DNA of 64,000 nt from Mycobacterium angelicum (lineage in GTDB: Bacteria; Actinomycetota; Actinomycetes; Mycobacteriales; Mycobacteriaceae). Under the pieces are notes generated by a model. It made no database searches. It was not told the origin of the DNA and saw only the letters and a program-made list of their open reading frames with translations. Position numbers and translations under genes: made by a program. Positions 32,290-48,499 of this stretch are shown in pieces; the first letter of the stretch is position 1; each line of letters opens with the position of its first letter. The DNA lies in the NCBI RefSeq assembly GCF_002086155.1, contig NZ_MVHE01000008.1:1-64000 (forward strand), read 5' to 3'.

Positions 32290-32877
32290 CTAGTCACGAA
32301 GGACGACTACGCGGCGCGACGGCTCGGCGCCCTCGCTCTCGCTGTGCACACCGGGCACCGCGGCAACCGCGTCATGGACGATCTTGCGCTCGAACGGCGT
32401 CATCGGCGACAGCTCCTCGCGCTCGCCGGTCTCGGCGACCCGCCGCGCCACCTTGTCGCCCAGGGCCGCGAGCTCCTCGCGCCGGCGGCGGCGCCAGCTC
32501 GCGATGTCGAGCATCAGCCTGCTGCGCACGCCGGTCTTCTGATGGACCGCCAATCGGGTGAGTTCCTGAAGCGCGTCCAGCACCTCTCCCCCACGGCCCA
32601 CCAACTTGTTCAGGTCGTTACTGCCGTCAATGCTCACCACCGCACGACTGCCTTCGACATCCAGGTCGATGTCGCCGTCGAAGTCGAGCAGATCCAGCAG
32701 CTCTTCCAGATAGTCGCCGGCAATCTCGCCTTCGGCCACTAGCCGCTCTTCCAAGTCATCGCCCTCGTCCGAATCTGGCGCACCGGCATCGGCCGCGGCG
32801 GTATCGTCGCCGGCGTCCGGAGTCTGTGCGTCACCGGCGAGATCGTTCTTCAGTTCGGTGGTGTCGGCCTCGGTCAT
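32290..32877 (-). CDS. jag: Jag/KhpB RNA-binding protein
   Basis: 195 residues. A very acidic N-terminal ~55 residues, then a KH domain (~65-125, with LVGRGGEVLDALQELTRLAV) and a C-terminal R3H domain (ALGDKVARRVAETGE, MTPFERKIVHDAV). Single-stranded RNA-binding partner of KhpA; conserved beside yidC. Equivalent to Rv3920c. In other bacteria it affects cell division and elongation through mRNA regulation. Confidence 0.9.
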   Translation of the reverse strand: MTEADTTELKNDLAGDAQTPDAGDDTAAADAGAPDSDEGDDLEERLVAEGEIAGDYLEELLDLLDFDGDIDLDVEGSRAVVSIDGSNDLNKLVGRGGEVLDALQELTRLAVHQKTGVRSRLMLDIASWRRRRREELAALGDKVARRVAETGEREELSPMTPFERKIVHDAVAAVPGVHSESEGAEPSRRVVVLRD

Positions 32878-32975
32878 AGCTTTCTCCCCTCATCCACGGG
32901 TCGGTAAGTCGCGGTATTCGCGATGTTCTTCTGGGGCGCGGTACGGCTAGCCCCGGTAAGTCTGTGGCGCGCTGT

Positions 32976-34070
32976 TCAACGTTTGCGCTTCTTCGGTCGA
33001 GCTCCGGGCCGCGGTGTGCGGTTGACCGCACTGCTGTTACTCGCGCCCGGAGTCGGCTTTTCGGGATCGGTCGCCTGCGCTTCGGAATCGGCTGGGTCGG
33101 GTTGGGCTTCGCCGTCGCTCTCCGCTACGGAGCCATTGCCGCTCGCCGGTGCCGGCTTGGTGGTCCGCTTCGGCTTAGCACCCGGGGCCGGCGCGTTGGC
33201 CGCCCGGCGCTGGATGGCTTCCTGCTTCTTGGCTTCTTCCTCTTTTTCGATCATGCCGAACACGTAGTGCTGCTGACCGAACGTCCAGATGTTGTTGGAG
33301 AACCAGTACAGGATGATCGCCAGCGGCAGGAACGGACCGCCGACCACGACGCCCAGCGGGAAGACGTAGAGCGCCAGCTTGTTCATCATCGCGGTCTGCG
33401 GATTGGCCGCCGCCTCCGGACTCTGCCGGGCGATCGACGCACGACTGTTGAAGTAGGTCGCGATGCCCGCCAGAATCATCACCGGCACCCCGACCGCGAT
33501 CACCGCGGGCCGACTGAAGTCGATGAAGGCGTCCAGTCCACCGCGCTGCGTCATCGAGGCACCAATCGGCGCCCCGAACAAGTTGGCGTCCAGGAAGTGG
33601 CCCACATCGGTCGGCGTGAATGCGTAGTTACCCGTGAGGCGGTTCTGCACCACCGACAGCTGCTGCTGACCGATGCCGCCCGTGGTTCGGTTGAACGAAC
33701 GCAATACGTGATACAGCCCGAGGAACACCGGGATCTGCGCAAGCATCGGCAGGCACCCGAGGATGGGATTGAAGCCGTGTTCGCGCTGCAGCTTCTGCAT
33801 CTCGAGCGCCATGCGCTGACGGTCCTTGCCGTACTTCTTCTGCAGGGCCTTGATTTGCGGTTGCAGTTCCTGCATCTGCCGCGTGGTGCGGATCTGACGC
33901 ACGAACGGCTTGTACAGCAGCGCCCGCAGGGTGAAGACGAGGAACATCACCGACAGCGCCCAGGCGAAGAAATTCGACGGCCCCAGCAGCAGCGCAAACA
34001 GCTTGTACCAAAGCAGCATGATCCACGACACCGGGTAGTACACGAAGTCAAGGCTGAAAAAATCAAACAA
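32976..34070 (-). CDS. yidC: YidC membrane protein insertase
   Basis: About 364 residues from TTG 34070 (LFDFFSLDF), the first plausible start that aligns with YidC (Rv3921c, 366 aa). The two codons before it, which align with the M. tuberculosis start, read GCA AGT, not ATG. GAGGGGAG lies ~10 nt upstream. Multiple transmembrane helices; conserved [20 protein letters not shown] and cytosolic basic tail (RPKKRKR). Inserts and folds membrane proteins. The start overlaps the end of yidD by 8 bp. Confidence 0.9.
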   Translation of the reverse strand: MFDFFSLDFVYYPVSWIMLLWYKLFALLLGPSNFFAWALSVMFLVFTLRALLYKPFVRQIRTTRQMQELQPQIKALQKKYGKDRQRMALEMQKLQREHGFNPILGCLPMLAQIPVFLGLYHVLRSFNRTTGGIGQQQLSVVQNRLTGNYAFTPTDVGHFLDANLFGAPIGASMTQRGGLDAFIDFSRPAVIAVGVPVMILAGIATYFNSRASIARQSPEAAANPQTAMMNKLALYVFPLGVVVGGPFLPLAIILYWFSNNIWTFGQQHYVFGMIEKEEEAKKQEAIQRRAANAPAPGAKPKRTTKPAPASGNGSVAESDGEAQPDPADSEAQATDPEKPTPGASNSSAVNRTPRPGARPKKRKR

Positions 34071-34479
34071 GAGACTTGCTCTCCCCTCGCAACGCTGGGC
34101 TGCCCCAGCTGGCGTCTTCACAGTCGTCCCGGCCCGTAACGGTCCCGTCGGCGTGCTCGCCGGCGCGCTCGTCGGCCCGCTCGTCGGCCCGCTCGTCGGC
34201 CCGGCATTCATGGCGCTCCGGTATCGGGTCCCATCCTCCCCGATGCCACGGTCCGCACTTGCCGAGCCGGACTACGGTCAGCCAGCTCCCCCGGATCAAC
34301 CCGTATTCGGTGAGGGCATCGACGGCGTACTGACTACAGGTCGGAATGAAGCGGCAGGATGCCGGGCGCAGCGGTGAGATCATGTGCCGGTACAGCTGGA
34401 TCACAAAGATCAACCCACGCGCGATCTTGCGGCCGGCGGCCCGGACCACACTCCCAGGGTTTCCCGCCGAGGCCGTCAC
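34063..34479 (-). CDS. yidD: YidD membrane protein insertion efficiency factor
   Basis: 138 residues from GTG 34479, which overlaps the rnpA stop (GTGA). Core [20 protein letters not shown] followed by [12 protein letters not shown] is the YidD signature, with its conserved cysteine pair. The C-terminal tail contains ADER repeated three times, caused by a 12-bp tandem repeat, and ends differently from Rv3922c (120 aa). Acts with YidC at the membrane. Confidence 0.88.
   Translation of the reverse strand: MTASAGNPGSVVRAAGRKIARGLIFVIQLYRHMISPLRPASCRFIPTCSQYAVDALTEYGLIRGSWLTVVRLGKCGPWHRGGWDPIPERHECRADERADERADERAGEHADGTVTGRDDCEDASWGSPALRGESKSLV
34155..34202. repeat. 12-bp tandem repeat in the end of yidD
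   Basis: Three exact copies of GCTCGTCGGCCC (34167-34202) preceded by one degenerate copy. On the minus strand this encodes repeated ADER. In frame, so copy-number change would only lengthen or shorten the YidD tail. Confidence 0.85.
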
Positions 34480-34850
34480 CGCTCGCTGCCCGCCAGTTCG
34501 AAGGCGCGCCGCAAGCCGCTTCGTAGTTGTTGTTCCAGCCACGCCGAGGACACGTGCCGGCTGCTGGGCAGCGCGCGAATCACCACCTGGTCGCGCGGAT
34601 GCAGAGAATCCAACATCGGCCGGGCAACGTGGCGCAGCCGGCGAGCCACCCGATGGCGTTCGACGGCGGACCCCACCGGCTTGGCGATGATCAGACCGAC
34701 TCGCGGACCGCGACCCTTGTTGAGGCTTTCCTCGCGCTCGCTGCCGCGCCGGACATGGACGATGACGTCAGGTTGCACCGTGCGCATCCCGTACTTCACC
34801 GTCGCATCAAACTCGGTGGACCGCCGCATGCGGTTGCGTGCACAAAGCAC
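34476..34850 (-). CDS. rnpA: Ribonuclease P protein component
   Basis: 124 residues from GTG 34850. RnpA signature [16 protein letters not shown], and the end [20 protein letters not shown]. Pairs with the RNase P RNA to cleave tRNA 5' leaders. Matches Rv3923c. The region after [14 protein letters not shown] holds a short insert ([13 protein letters not shown]) compared with M. tuberculosis. Confidence 0.93.
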   Translation of the reverse strand: MLCARNRMRRSTEFDATVKYGMRTVQPDVIVHVRRGSEREESLNKGRGPRVGLIIAKPVGSAVERHRVARRLRHVARPMLDSLHPRDQVVIRALPSSRHVSSAWLEQQLRSGLRRAFELAGSER

Positions 34851-34872
34851 CGCTAAGAAACCCGTGTTGCGA

Positions 34873-35016
34873 TCAGGCAGTTAAAGCGCGGCGACCCTTG
34901 CGGCGCCGACCGGAGACGATGGCCCGCCCGGCACGCGTGCGCATCCGCAACCGAAAACCATGAACGCGGGCTCGGCGCCGGTTGTTCGGCTGGAAGGTCC
35001 GCTTGCCCTTGGCCAC
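34873..35016 (-). CDS. rpmH: Ribosomal protein L34
   Basis: 47 residues from GTG 35016 ([20 protein letters not shown]), the invariant bacterial L34 sequence. AAGGAG lies six nt upstream of the start. The gene is transcribed divergently from dnaA, in the usual origin arrangement. Confidence 0.96.
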   Translation of the reverse strand: MAKGKRTFQPNNRRRARVHGFRLRMRTRAGRAIVSGRRRKGRRALTA

Positions 35017-35529
35017 GACGTTCTCCTTGGTGTGTCTGGCATTACCATCCGGCCGGCGCTTACGCTTGGCAACTCGTCGGTCGGAGGTGGTCTCGCAAAC
35101 TGGCCGGCGCGGTCCCCGGATAACTTCACCCGGGTCGCAGCCGCATCGCCGACTTTCGGGCGACTGTTTGAGGGTACTGACGAGGCTTGTCCTGGTCAAA
35201 CCTCGCCCACATCAAGACCCTTAGGCGCGCAACGAAAAAGAACCCAGCCGAATACAAAACAACGGTTGGCAGCCGCACCGAAAACTGTTAGCTTCGGGCG
35301 GGTGTAGTTTGCAAGCCGCTTCGAATTTGGATCGGCTGTCGACAATGAAGCGAGGATGGCGGATCGACTAGCTGCCCAGACAACCCGGTGGTTGTCTCCA
35401 GCCACGGAGATCGCGAGCCGTTGCCGGTAGGCTGCGGCACGTTTTCCGACCGACCCTTTCCACATCTGTGGATAACCATGTGGACAGTTGCTTCGTCGTC
35501 GTCGAGCGAGAAATCAGGGAGATGCGTCG
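35017..35529. other. rpmH-dnaA divergent promoter region
   Basis: 513 bp with no coding frame supported. It should hold the divergent rpmH and dnaA promoters. Only the DnaA boxes near 35467-35487 are distinct. Confidence 0.7.
35467..35487 (-). promoter_or_regulatory. Two DnaA boxes upstream of dnaA
   Basis: Read on the minus strand, 35475-35467 is TTATCCACA, a perfect DnaA box, and 35487-35479 is CTGTCCACA, one change from the mycobacterial form. They lie 43-63 bp before the dnaA start, a position suited to autoregulation or to an accessory origin role. Confidence 0.75.
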
Positions 35530-37053
35530 TTGACCGATGACCCCGGTTCCGCTTTTGCCACAGTGTGGGGCGCGGTCGTCTCCGAACTCAACGGGGAGTC
35601 CACCAACGGCGCCACCCTGGCCAATCCGCTGACTCCTCAGCAAAGAGCATGGCTCAACCTCGTCCAGCCGCTCACGATCGTCGAGGGGTTTGCTCTGCTG
35701 TCGGTGCCCAGCAGCTTCGTGCAAAACGAAATCGAACGTCATCTGCGCACCCCGATCACCGATGCACTCAGCCGCCGGCTCGGCCATCAGATTCAGCTCG
35801 GGGTGCGCATCGCTCCACCCCAATCCGACGACGACAGCGCGCCCGCCCAAGACAGCAACTTCGCCCCGTCGGACACCTTCACCGCACCCGACACCTTCTC
35901 CCCGGCCGACGAGAACGGATCCGACCGGGATACCGACGAAGCCGACGAGCACGGCGGTCAGTCGGCTTGGCCGACGTACTTCACCGAGCGGCCATCGAGC
36001 ACCGACTCCGCGGCCGCCGGCGGCACCAGCCTGAACCGTCGCTACACCTTCGACACCTTCGTCATCGGCGCCTCCAACCGGTTCGCGCACGCGGCTACTC
36101 TGGCCATCGCCGAAGCGCCGGCGCGTGCGTACAACCCTCTTTTCATCTGGGGTGAATCGGGACTGGGCAAGACGCATCTGTTGCACGCGGCGGGTAATTA
36201 CGCCCAGCGACTGTTTCCGGGCATGCGGGTCAAGTACGTCTCCACCGAGGAATTCACCAACGACTTCATCAACTCACTGCGCGACGATCGCAAGGTCGCC
36301 TTCAAGCGCAGCTACCGCGACGTCGACGTGCTGCTGGTCGATGACATTCAGTTCATCGAAGGCAAGGAAGGTATCCAGGAGGAGTTCTTCCATACCTTCA
36401 ATACGTTGCACAACGCCAACAAGCAGATCGTCATCTCCTCAGACCGCCCGCCCAAACAGCTCGCCACCCTCGAGGACCGGCTGCGCACCCGCTTCGAGTG
36501 GGGGCTGATCACCGATGTGCAGCCGCCGGAGCTGGAGACGCGCATCGCCATCCTGCGCAAGAAAGCACAGATGGAACGGCTCGCGGTGCCCGACGATGTC
36601 TTGGAACTCATCGCGTCCAGCATCGAACGCAACATCCGCGAACTCGAGGGTGCCCTCATCCGGGTCACCGCCTTCGCGTCGCTGAACAAGACGCCGATCG
36701 ACAAGGCGCTGGCCGAGATCGTGTTGCGCGACCTGATCGCCGACGCGAGCACGATGCAGATCAGCTCGGCGACCATCATGGCTGCCACCGCCGAATACTT
36801 CGACACCACTGTCGAAGAGTTACGCGGCCCCGGCAAGACCCGGGCGCTGGCCCAGTCGCGACAGATCGCCATGTATTTGTGCCGCGAGCTCACTGATCTC
36901 TCGCTGCCCAAGATCGGCCAGGCCTTCGGCCGCGATCACACCACGGTCATGTACGCCCAGCGCAAGATCCTGTCCGAGATGGCCGAGCGTCGTGAGGTCT
37001 TCGATCACGTCAAAGAGCTGACCACTCGCATCCGGCAGCGCTCCAAGCGCTGA
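35530..37053 (+). CDS. dnaA: Replication initiator DnaA
   Basis: 507 residues from TTG 35530, the same length and start codon as M. tuberculosis Rv0001; an in-frame ATG at 35488 sits next to the DnaA boxes and is not preferred. Domain I at ~1-90, an acidic linker, AAA+ domain with Walker [10 protein letters not shown] (~207) and Walker B LLVDDIQF (~270), and domain IV with the signature [12 protein letters not shown]. Binds ATP and opens oriC. Confidence 0.97.
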   Translation: MTDDPGSAFATVWGAVVSELNGESTNGATLANPLTPQQRAWLNLVQPLTIVEGFALLSVPSSFVQNEIERHLRTPITDALSRRLGHQIQLGVRIAPPQSDDDSAPAQDSNFAPSDTFTAPDTFSPADENGSDRDTDEADEHGGQSAWPTYFTERPSSTDSAAAGGTSLNRRYTFDTFVIGASNRFAHAATLAIAEAPARAYNPLFIWGESGLGKTHLLHAAGNYAQRLFPGMRVKYVSTEEFTNDFINSLRDDRKVAFKRSYRDVDVLLVDDIQFIEGKEGIQEEFFHTFNTLHNANKQIVISSDRPPKQLATLEDRLRTRFEWGLITDVQPPELETRIAILRKKAQMERLAVPDDVLELIASSIERNIRELEGALIRVTAFASLNKTPIDKALAEIVLRDLIADASTMQISSATIMAATAEYFDTTVEELRGPGKTRALAQSRQIAMYLCRELTDLSLPKIGQAFGRDHTTVMYAQRKILSEMAERREVFDHVKELTTRIRQRSKR

Positions 37054-37571
37054 CTCGCACATCTTCCCGCGCACCGGCGCACCTCCCCGCGCACTTTTTC
37101 CAAAAAACTTCTCTCCCGTATGTCACACCAGCCACACGGCCGCGTTGTGCGCAGCCCTGTGTACAGAGCGCGCAGAATCCCGTGGAAGCTTTGCCCTTCC
37201 GTGCACACATCTGATTCATCCCCAGCGGCCCAACACGCACCACACAACTGTCCCGGCCGTCATCCACAACCCCGTCTGGTCACCTAGCAGCGCCGAGAGG
37301 CGCCTGTCCCCAGAATCCACACCCCTTAATACTGTTATTGAGATCTCTTCGTTGTTTCTTCTTTGCAAAACAGCGTTGGGGACACCGCACGCACAGTGCG
37401 TTTAGTGAGCCCGCCTGACGGTGCTTGTCAGGGTGAGTGATTAGCTTTCAACTTGGCGCGAGAAGCTCTACGGTTGGTGTTCGACTGCCGTTACGGTCGT
37501 CGATGCGCTGGCGGGGGCGCTTGCCAATCGCCTTGACGGATTTCGAACTCACTGTTAGGTGAAGGGACGCA
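37054..37571. other. oriC, dnaA-dnaN intergenic region
   Basis: 518 bp without genes. DnaA-box-like 9-mers: TCATCCACA (37260-37268, one change from TTATCCACA), CTGTCCCCA (37304-37312), GAATCCACA (37313-37321), TTGTGCGCA (37145-37153), and GTGTCCCCA on the minus strand (37385-37377), each one or two changes from the consensus. An AT-rich stretch at 37322-37375 is the likely DNA unwinding element. The dnaN ribosome site GTGAAGGGA is near 37559. The layout matches the known mycobacterial oriC. Confidence 0.85.
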
Positions 37572-38771
37572 ATGGACGCGGCTACGACCCGAGCTGGTCT
37601 CACCGACTTGAAGTTTCGTTTGGTGCGAGAGTCCTTTGCCGATGCGGTGTCGTGGGTGGCAAAGAATCTGCCCACCAGGCCCGCGGTGCCGGTGCTCTCC
37701 GGGGTGCTGCTGACCGGTTCGGACGAGGGCCTGACGATTTCCGGCTTCGACTACGAGGTGTCGGCAGAAGTACAGGTTCCTGCCGAAATCGCTTCTCCGG
37801 GAAGTGTTTTGGTGTCCGGACGGTTGTTGTCAGACATCACTCGGGCGCTGCCCAACAAACCCGTCGACTTCTACGTTGACGGCAACCGGGTCGCCTTGAC
37901 CTGCGGCAGCGCCCGGTTTTCGCTGCCGACGATGGCCGTTGAGGATTACCCGACGCTGCCCTCGCTGCCCGAGGAGACCGGGTCGTTGCCGGCGGAGTTG
38001 TTCGCCGAGGCGATCGGCCAGGTCGCCATCGCGGCGGGGCGCGACGACACGTTGCCCATGCTGACCGGCATTCGTGTCGAAATATCCGGGGAGACAGTGG
38101 TTTTGGCGGCCACCGACAGATTCCGGCTGGCGGTCCGCGAGCTGACCTGGACCGCGTTGTCGCCCGACATCGAGGCCTCGGTTCTGGTGCCGGCCAAGAC
38201 ACTGGCCGAAGCGGCCAAAGCCGGTACCGACGGCGGCGACGTTCGGTTGTCCCTGGGATCTGGACCGGGCGTGGGCAAGGAAGGCCTGCTTGGCATCACC
38301 GGCAACGGCAAGCGCAGCACCACCCGGCTTCTCGACGCCGAATTCCCGAAGTTTCGCCAGTTGTTGCCGGCCGAACACACCGCGGTGGCCAGCATCGACG
38401 TCGCCCAGCTGACCGAAGCGATCAAGCTGGTTGCCCTGGTGGCCGACCGCGGCGCACAGGTGCGAATGGAGTTCGCCGACGGCATGCTGCGGTTGTCGGC
38501 CGGCGCCGACGATGTGGGGCGTGCCGAAGAGGACCTCGCGGTGGACTACGCCGGTGAACCGTTGACCATCGCGTTCAATCCCACGTATCTGACCGACGGG
38601 TTGGGCTCGCTGCATTCTGAGCGGGTGTCGTTCGGTTTCACGACTCCGGGCAAGCCGGCGTTGCTGCGCCCGGCGTCGGCCGAGGATTCGGTGCCGACCG
38701 GCAGCGGCCCGTTCCCGGCGGTGCCCACCGATTACGTTTATCTGTTGATGCCGGTTCGGTTGCCCGGATAG
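37572..38771 (+). CDS. dnaN: DNA polymerase III beta clamp
   Basis: 399 residues (Rv0002 is 402). Three repeated clamp folds, no catalytic site. Conserved [25 protein letters not shown], and the C-terminal hydrophobic pocket ending in [10 protein letters not shown]. Forms the ring that tethers polymerase to DNA. recF starts directly after its stop. Confidence 0.97.
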   Translation: MDAATTRAGLTDLKFRLVRESFADAVSWVAKNLPTRPAVPVLSGVLLTGSDEGLTISGFDYEVSAEVQVPAEIASPGSVLVSGRLLSDITRALPNKPVDFYVDGNRVALTCGSARFSLPTMAVEDYPTLPSLPEETGSLPAELFAEAIGQVAIAAGRDDTLPMLTGIRVEISGETVVLAATDRFRLAVRELTWTALSPDIEASVLVPAKTLAEAAKAGTDGGDVRLSLGSGPGVGKEGLLGITGNGKRSTTRLLDAEFPKFRQLLPAEHTAVASIDVAQLTEAIKLVALVADRGAQVRMEFADGMLRLSAGADDVGRAEEDLAVDYAGEPLTIAFNPTYLTDGLGSLHSERVSFGFTTPGKPALLRPASAEDSVPTGSGPFPAVPTDYVYLLMPVRLPG

Positions 38772-39917
38772 GTGTATGTCCGGCATTTAGGACTGCGCGA
38801 TTTCCGGTCCTGGGCCCACGCCGACCTCGAACTCGCTCCGGGCCGGACGGTGTTTGTCGGCCGCAATGGCTTCGGTAAAACGAATCTGCTTGAGGCGCTG
38901 TGGTATTCGACGACATTGGGTTCGCATCGGGTTGGTACTGACGCGCCGTTGATTCGCGCGGGTGCCGAGCGCGCGGTCATCTCGACCATCGTTGTCAACG
39001 AGGGTCGCGAATGCGCGGTCGACCTGGAGATTGCGGCGGGGCGGGCGAACAAGGCCCGGCTGAACCGGTCGCCGGTGCGCAGCACCCGTGAAGTGGTCGG
39101 GGTGCTGCGCGCGGTGCTGTTTGCTCCGGAAGATCTGGCATTGGTCCGCGGGGATCCCTCCGAGCGGCGCCGTTATCTCGACGATCTGGCGACGGTGCGC
39201 CGCCCGACGATTGCCGGGGTGCGCGCCGATTACGACAAGGTGCTGCGGCAGCGCACGGCCTTGCTGAAATCCGTGTCGGGCGCGCGTTACCGCGGTGATC
39301 GCGGTGCGTTGGACACCCTCGACGTGTGGGACAGCCGGTTGGCTCGGCACGGGGCCGAATTGATAGCCGCGCGTATCGATTTGGTGAATCAACTGGCGCC
39401 TGAAGTGGAGAAGGCCTACCAGGTGCTGGCACCGGAATCACGCGCGGCCGCCATCGGCTACCGCGCCAGCATGGACATCGCGGGCGCCGGAACCGACCGG
39501 GAACTGCTCGAAGCGGCGTTGTTGACCGCGCTGGCCGCCCGGCGGGAGGCGGAGCTGGAACGCGGGGTGTGCCTGGTCGGTCCGCATCGTGACGATCTGG
39601 AGTTACGGCTGGGTGATCAGCCCGCGAAAGGCTTTGCCAGCCATGGGGAATCCTGGTCCATGGCGGTGGCACTGCGGTTGGCGGCCTACGAGTTGTTACG
39701 CGCCGACGGCAGCGAGCCGGTGTTATTGCTCGACGATGTGTTCGCCGAACTGGACACCAAGCGTCGGCGTGCGCTGGCGACGGTCGCCGAATCCGCCGAG
39801 CAGGTATTGGTGACCGCCGCGGTATTAGAGGACATTCCCGAAGGCTGGGACGCGCGACGGGTGCACGTCGAGCTGCGCGACGGCGAATCCGGCCGGGTTT
39901 CGGAGGTGCAGGAATGA
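38772..39917 (+). CDS. recF: RecF recombination protein
   Basis: 381 residues from GTG 38772, immediately after the dnaN TAG. Walker [10 protein letters not shown] (~30-38), ABC signature-like [13 protein letters not shown], and Walker [16 protein letters not shown]-like ATPase that loads RecA at gaps with RecO and RecR. The stop overlaps the next gene (ATGA). Confidence 0.95.
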   Translation: MYVRHLGLRDFRSWAHADLELAPGRTVFVGRNGFGKTNLLEALWYSTTLGSHRVGTDAPLIRAGAERAVISTIVVNEGRECAVDLEIAAGRANKARLNRSPVRSTREVVGVLRAVLFAPEDLALVRGDPSERRRYLDDLATVRRPTIAGVRADYDKVLRQRTALLKSVSGARYRGDRGALDTLDVWDSRLARHGAELIAARIDLVNQLAPEVEKAYQVLAPESRAAAIGYRASMDIAGAGTDRELLEAALLTALAARREAELERGVCLVGPHRDDLELRLGDQPAKGFASHGESWSMAVALRLAAYELLRADGSEPVLLLDDVFAELDTKRRRALATVAESAEQVLVTAAVLEDIPEGWDARRVHVELRDGESGRVSEVQE

Positions 39918-40471
39918 CAGACAACGAAGACATCGGCCAGAACGAGGGCGAGGCGAACCAGCTGCGCGGCATCGATTTGGTGAAACGCACGCTGGAGGAG
40001 GCCCGCGCCGCAGCCCGGGCCCGGGGCATGGATGCCGGCCGCGGCCGCGCCGGACCCGGGGTACCGAGGCGCGTTGCGGGCCAGCGCCGCAGTTGGTCGG
40101 GGCCGGGGCCCGACGCTCGTGATCCCCAGCCCCTGGGCCGGCTGGCGCGGGATATGGCAAAAAAACGCGGCTGGTCCACGCAGGTCGCCGAGGGCATGGT
40201 GTTCGGCCAATGGGGATCGGTGGTCGGCCAGCAGATCGCCGACCATGCCACCCCGACCGCGCTCAACGACGGGGTGCTCAGTGTGACCGCCGAATCGACG
40301 GCGTGGGCCACGCAGTTGCGCATCATCCAAGCCCAGCTGCTGAGCCGCATCGCCGCCGCCGTCGGCAACGGTGTGGTCACGTCGCTGAAAATCACCGGTC
40401 CGGTCAGCCCGTCCTGGCGCAAAGGCCCGCGGCACATCGCCGGCCGGGGGCCTCGCGACACCTATGGATAG
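39914..40471 (+). CDS. dciA: DciA-type helicase loader (Rv0004 homologue)
   Basis: 185 residues. DUF721/DciA C-terminal domain: [33 protein letters not shown], ending in the basic [17 protein letters not shown] tail. DciA is the replicative helicase loader in bacteria that lack DnaC; the M. tuberculosis protein Rv0004 (187 aa) interacts with DnaB. Overlaps recF; 199 bp before the earliest gyrB start. Confidence 0.9.
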   Translation: MTDNEDIGQNEGEANQLRGIDLVKRTLEEARAAARARGMDAGRGRAGPGVPRRVAGQRRSWSGPGPDARDPQPLGRLARDMAKKRGWSTQVAEGMVFGQWGSVVGQQIADHATPTALNDGVLSVTAESTAWATQLRIIQAQLLSRIAAAVGNGVVTSLKITGPVSPSWRKGPRHIAGRGPRDTYG

Positions 40472-40631
40472 TGTGTTGAAACGGGTTGAACCGGCCCGAA
40501 ACGAGGGACGTCTCAGAGCCACGAGGACGAATCAGAGCCGTTTCTCGAACGTCGGGACGCGACTTGAATGAAGAAATCAAGCGCACGGCGCAATCAGATA
40601 GGTGGAAACGCGCCCACAAAATCGGTGCTGA

Positions 40632-42749
<2,118 letters not shown>

Positions 42750-42780
42750 CCAGTCCGCCTTCGATCAAAACGAGGAATAG

Positions 42781-46551
<3,771 letters not shown>

Positions 46552-46615
46552 CCGGTGACAGGAAAACCCGGGCAACTAGACTCAGCCACTTGAGTACATA
46601 CGTTAGGAGCCCGGG

Positions 46616-47482
46616 GTGACTTCACCGAACGAGGCGGGCGCCCCCAATCGGGGCGACAACCCGAATGGGGATGGCTCGGTCGATCGTGCCGGTGCGCACC
46701 GCGCCGCGACCGGGCCCGGCCGCATACCCGATGCCGCAGACTCACCGCCATGGCAGCGCGGTGGTGCCCGGCCGGCTCAACAACCGCAACGTCAAGCGGC
46801 CGATCCGCCCACCGACGTACGCCCGCCGTCGAGCATCGATGCCCGGCTGAACCGCTTCATTTCGGGCACGTCGACGCCGTCGGCCAGCCAACCACCACCA
46901 CCGCCGGCCAAGGAGCCCGAGGCCCTGCCGGCGCGCGCCGAGAAACCGCCGGCTGAGGCGTATGCCAGCGAATTGCCCGATCTGTCCGGACCCACGCCGC
47001 GCCCGTCGGCACCGCGAAAGGCGGAGACGGCGACGGCATCGGGCGGGGGGCGAACCGCGACCGCCGAGGCCCGCGAGGGCCGCGAGTCGCGGGTGCAGGT
47101 GTCGTCGCGGCGGGCGCGGGGGCCGGTTCGGGCGAGCATGCAGATTCGGCGGATCGATCCGTGGAGCACGCTGAAGGTTTCGCTGTTGCTCTCGGTTGCG
47201 TTGTTCTTCGTCTGGATGATCGCGGTGGCGTTCCTTTACCTGGTGCTGGGCGGCATGGGTGTGTGGGCCAAGCTGAACAGCAACGTCGGCGACCTGCTGA
47301 ACAACACCAGCGGCAGCAGCGGCGAACTGGTCTCCAGCGGCACCATATTCGGCGGGGCGGTGCTGATCGGATTGGTCAACATCGTGTTGATGACCGCGAT
47401 GGCCACCATTGCGGCGTTCGTCTACAACCTGACGACCGATCTGATCGGCGGTATCGAAGTGACGCTGGCCGACCGCGACTAG
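46616..47482 (+). CDS. DUF3566 membrane protein (Rv0007 homologue)
   Basis: 288 residues from GTG 46616 with AGGAGCCCGGG upstream. A disordered Pro/Ala-rich N-terminus (~1-170) and then two transmembrane helices (~194-218 and ~245-270) in the DUF3566 domain ([17 protein letters not shown]). Conserved after gyrA in actinobacteria; interaction with cell-division proteins is suspected, function unknown. tRNA-Ile follows. Confidence 0.87.
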   Translation: MTSPNEAGAPNRGDNPNGDGSVDRAGAHRAATGPGRIPDAADSPPWQRGGARPAQQPQRQAADPPTDVRPPSSIDARLNRFISGTSTPSASQPPPPPAKEPEALPARAEKPPAEAYASELPDLSGPTPRPSAPRKAETATASGGGRTATAEAREGRESRVQVSSRRARGPVRASMQIRRIDPWSTLKVSLLLSVALFFVWMIAVAFLYLVLGGMGVWAKLNSNVGDLLNNTSGSSGELVSSGTIFGGAVLIGLVNIVLMTAMATIAAFVYNLTTDLIGGIEVTLADRD

Positions 47483-47596
47483 CGTTGGATGCGTGGCGAC
47501 CCGCAGCGCCCGGCTCCGCCGGGCTAGCGATCGCCACGGCGTTTTGGGGGTCGGGCGGCGATTGCGGTAATCTCGTCGCTCGGCGCAAGCCAGTAC

Positions 47597-47670
47597 GGGC
47601 CTATAGCTCAGGCGGTTAGAGCGCTTCGCTGATAACGAAGAGGTCGGAGGTTCGAGTCCTCCTAGGCCCA
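47597..47670 (+). tRNA. ileT: tRNA-Ile (GAT anticodon)
   Basis: 74 nt cloverleaf: acceptor GGGCCTA pairs with TAGGCCC, anticodon GAT at 47631-47633 in the loop of the CTTCG/CGAAG stem, T-arm GGAGG-TTCGAGT-CCTCC. CCA is not encoded. Same position as M. tuberculosis ileT after Rv0007. Confidence 0.97.
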
Positions 47671-47675
47671 CGACC

Positions 47676-47831
47676 ATGAACCCGTTGAGACGTCGCATCA
47701 AGATTGCATTGCCGCTGGCAGCGATCGCTGCGGTGGCGCTGGTAGTGCGATCGCGGCGCGACGTCGAAGTTTGGCACATGGCCGAAGATGCACCCTCGGA
47801 TCCCATCGTGAATCACCAAGAGGGGCCTTAG
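47676..47831 (+). CDS. Small DLW-39-family-like membrane protein between tRNA genes
   Basis: 51 codons, ATG 47676, 5 nt after tRNA-Ile. A basic N-terminus (MNPLRRRIK), one hydrophobic helix (~9-24, [15 protein letters not shown]), and an [14 protein letters not shown] segment resembling the DLW-39 signature of small actinobacterial proteins. The stop TAG is at 47829-47831, inside the first ten bases of tRNA-Ala, so the reading frame overlaps that gene. Function unknown. Homology is inferred from pattern and context. Confidence 0.6.
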   Translation: MNPLRRRIKIALPLAAIAAVALVVRSRRDVEVWHMAEDAPSDPIVNHQEGP

Positions 47832-47894
47832 CTCAGTTGGTAGAGCACCGCCTTTGCAAGGCGGGTGTCAGGGGTTCGATTCCCCTAGGCTCCA
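47822..47894 (+). tRNA. alaT: tRNA-Ala (TGC anticodon)
   Basis: 73 nt: acceptor GGGGCCT with AGGCTCC (one G-U pair), anticodon TGC at 47855-47857 in the loop between CGCCT and AGGCG, T-arm GGGG-TTCGATT-CCCC, discriminator A. CCA is not encoded. Second of the paired tRNAs after gyrA. Confidence 0.97.
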
Positions 47895-47899
47895 CAAAT

Positions 47900-47972
47900 T
47901 TTTCGTCGAGATTGCCGCCAGGGTCGTGGCTCAGCGAAAATCACAGCCGCCACGGCAATCTCGGCGCGAAAA
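47900..47972. terminator. Palindromic repeat / bidirectional terminator after tRNA-Ala
   Basis: Stem CGAGATTGCCG (47907-47917) with CGGCAATCTCG (47953-47963), flanked by TTTTCG (47900-47905) and CGAAAA. The left arm shares 23 of 26 bases with a palindrome after tRNA-Leu (61784-61809). It separates the plus-strand tRNA-Ala from the convergent cwsA, whose stop is at 47975. Confidence 0.7.
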
Positions 47973-47974
47973 AC

Positions 47975-48400
47975 TCAAGGACGCGGCTGCACCTCGACGC
48001 TCGGCGGCAGCCGCGACGGGTCCTTACGAACCGAGCGCCGCACAATGCTGAAGGCGATGGCACCGCCGCCGACCACGGCAACGGCGGCCCCGGCGATCAC
48101 CCACGGCCGCTTACTGCGGCGCTGCCTGCGGCGCGCATCCTGAATCACCTGCGGCAGGCTGGCCACCACTTCCTGCGCAGCGGCCAGCTCAGCGGCAATG
48201 CTGTCCTGGGCGGCCGCAATCTCGCGCGCCAGCCGGCCTTCGCGGTAGCGGCGGCGAAGCTCGGATGCGGTCGAGTGCGCGGATTGGACGCTGAGCCCGA
48301 CCACGCCTCGGGTGACATCCACCGGTCCCACCGCCGAGTAGGTCAGGCCGCGGGTCAGTCGCTCCCGCGGGGTCAACCGGATTTCCGCCTTAGCGCTCAT
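47975..48400 (-). CDS. cwsA: CwsA cell-wall synthesis protein
   Basis: 141 residues (Rv0008c is 145). N-terminal [24 protein letters not shown], a charged coiled part ([26 protein letters not shown]), and a C-terminal transmembrane helix (~103-123). CwsA binds CrgA and Wag31 and helps polar growth and septation; crgA is nearby. Product and position agree. Confidence 0.88.
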   Translation of the reverse strand: MSAKAEIRLTPRERLTRGLTYSAVGPVDVTRGVVGLSVQSAHSTASELRRRYREGRLAREIAAAQDSIAAELAAAQEVVASLPQVIQDARRRQRRSKRPWVIAGAAVAVVGGGAIAFSIVRRSVRKDPSRLPPSVEVQPRP

Positions 48401-48499
48401 CTGCCGCCTTTCGCTTGCGTCAAGTACCTAGCACACCATAAAGACGCCGGCGTGCCTATGGTGCGAACGCCGCACCCGGTGTGGCCTCGCCCAGACGCA

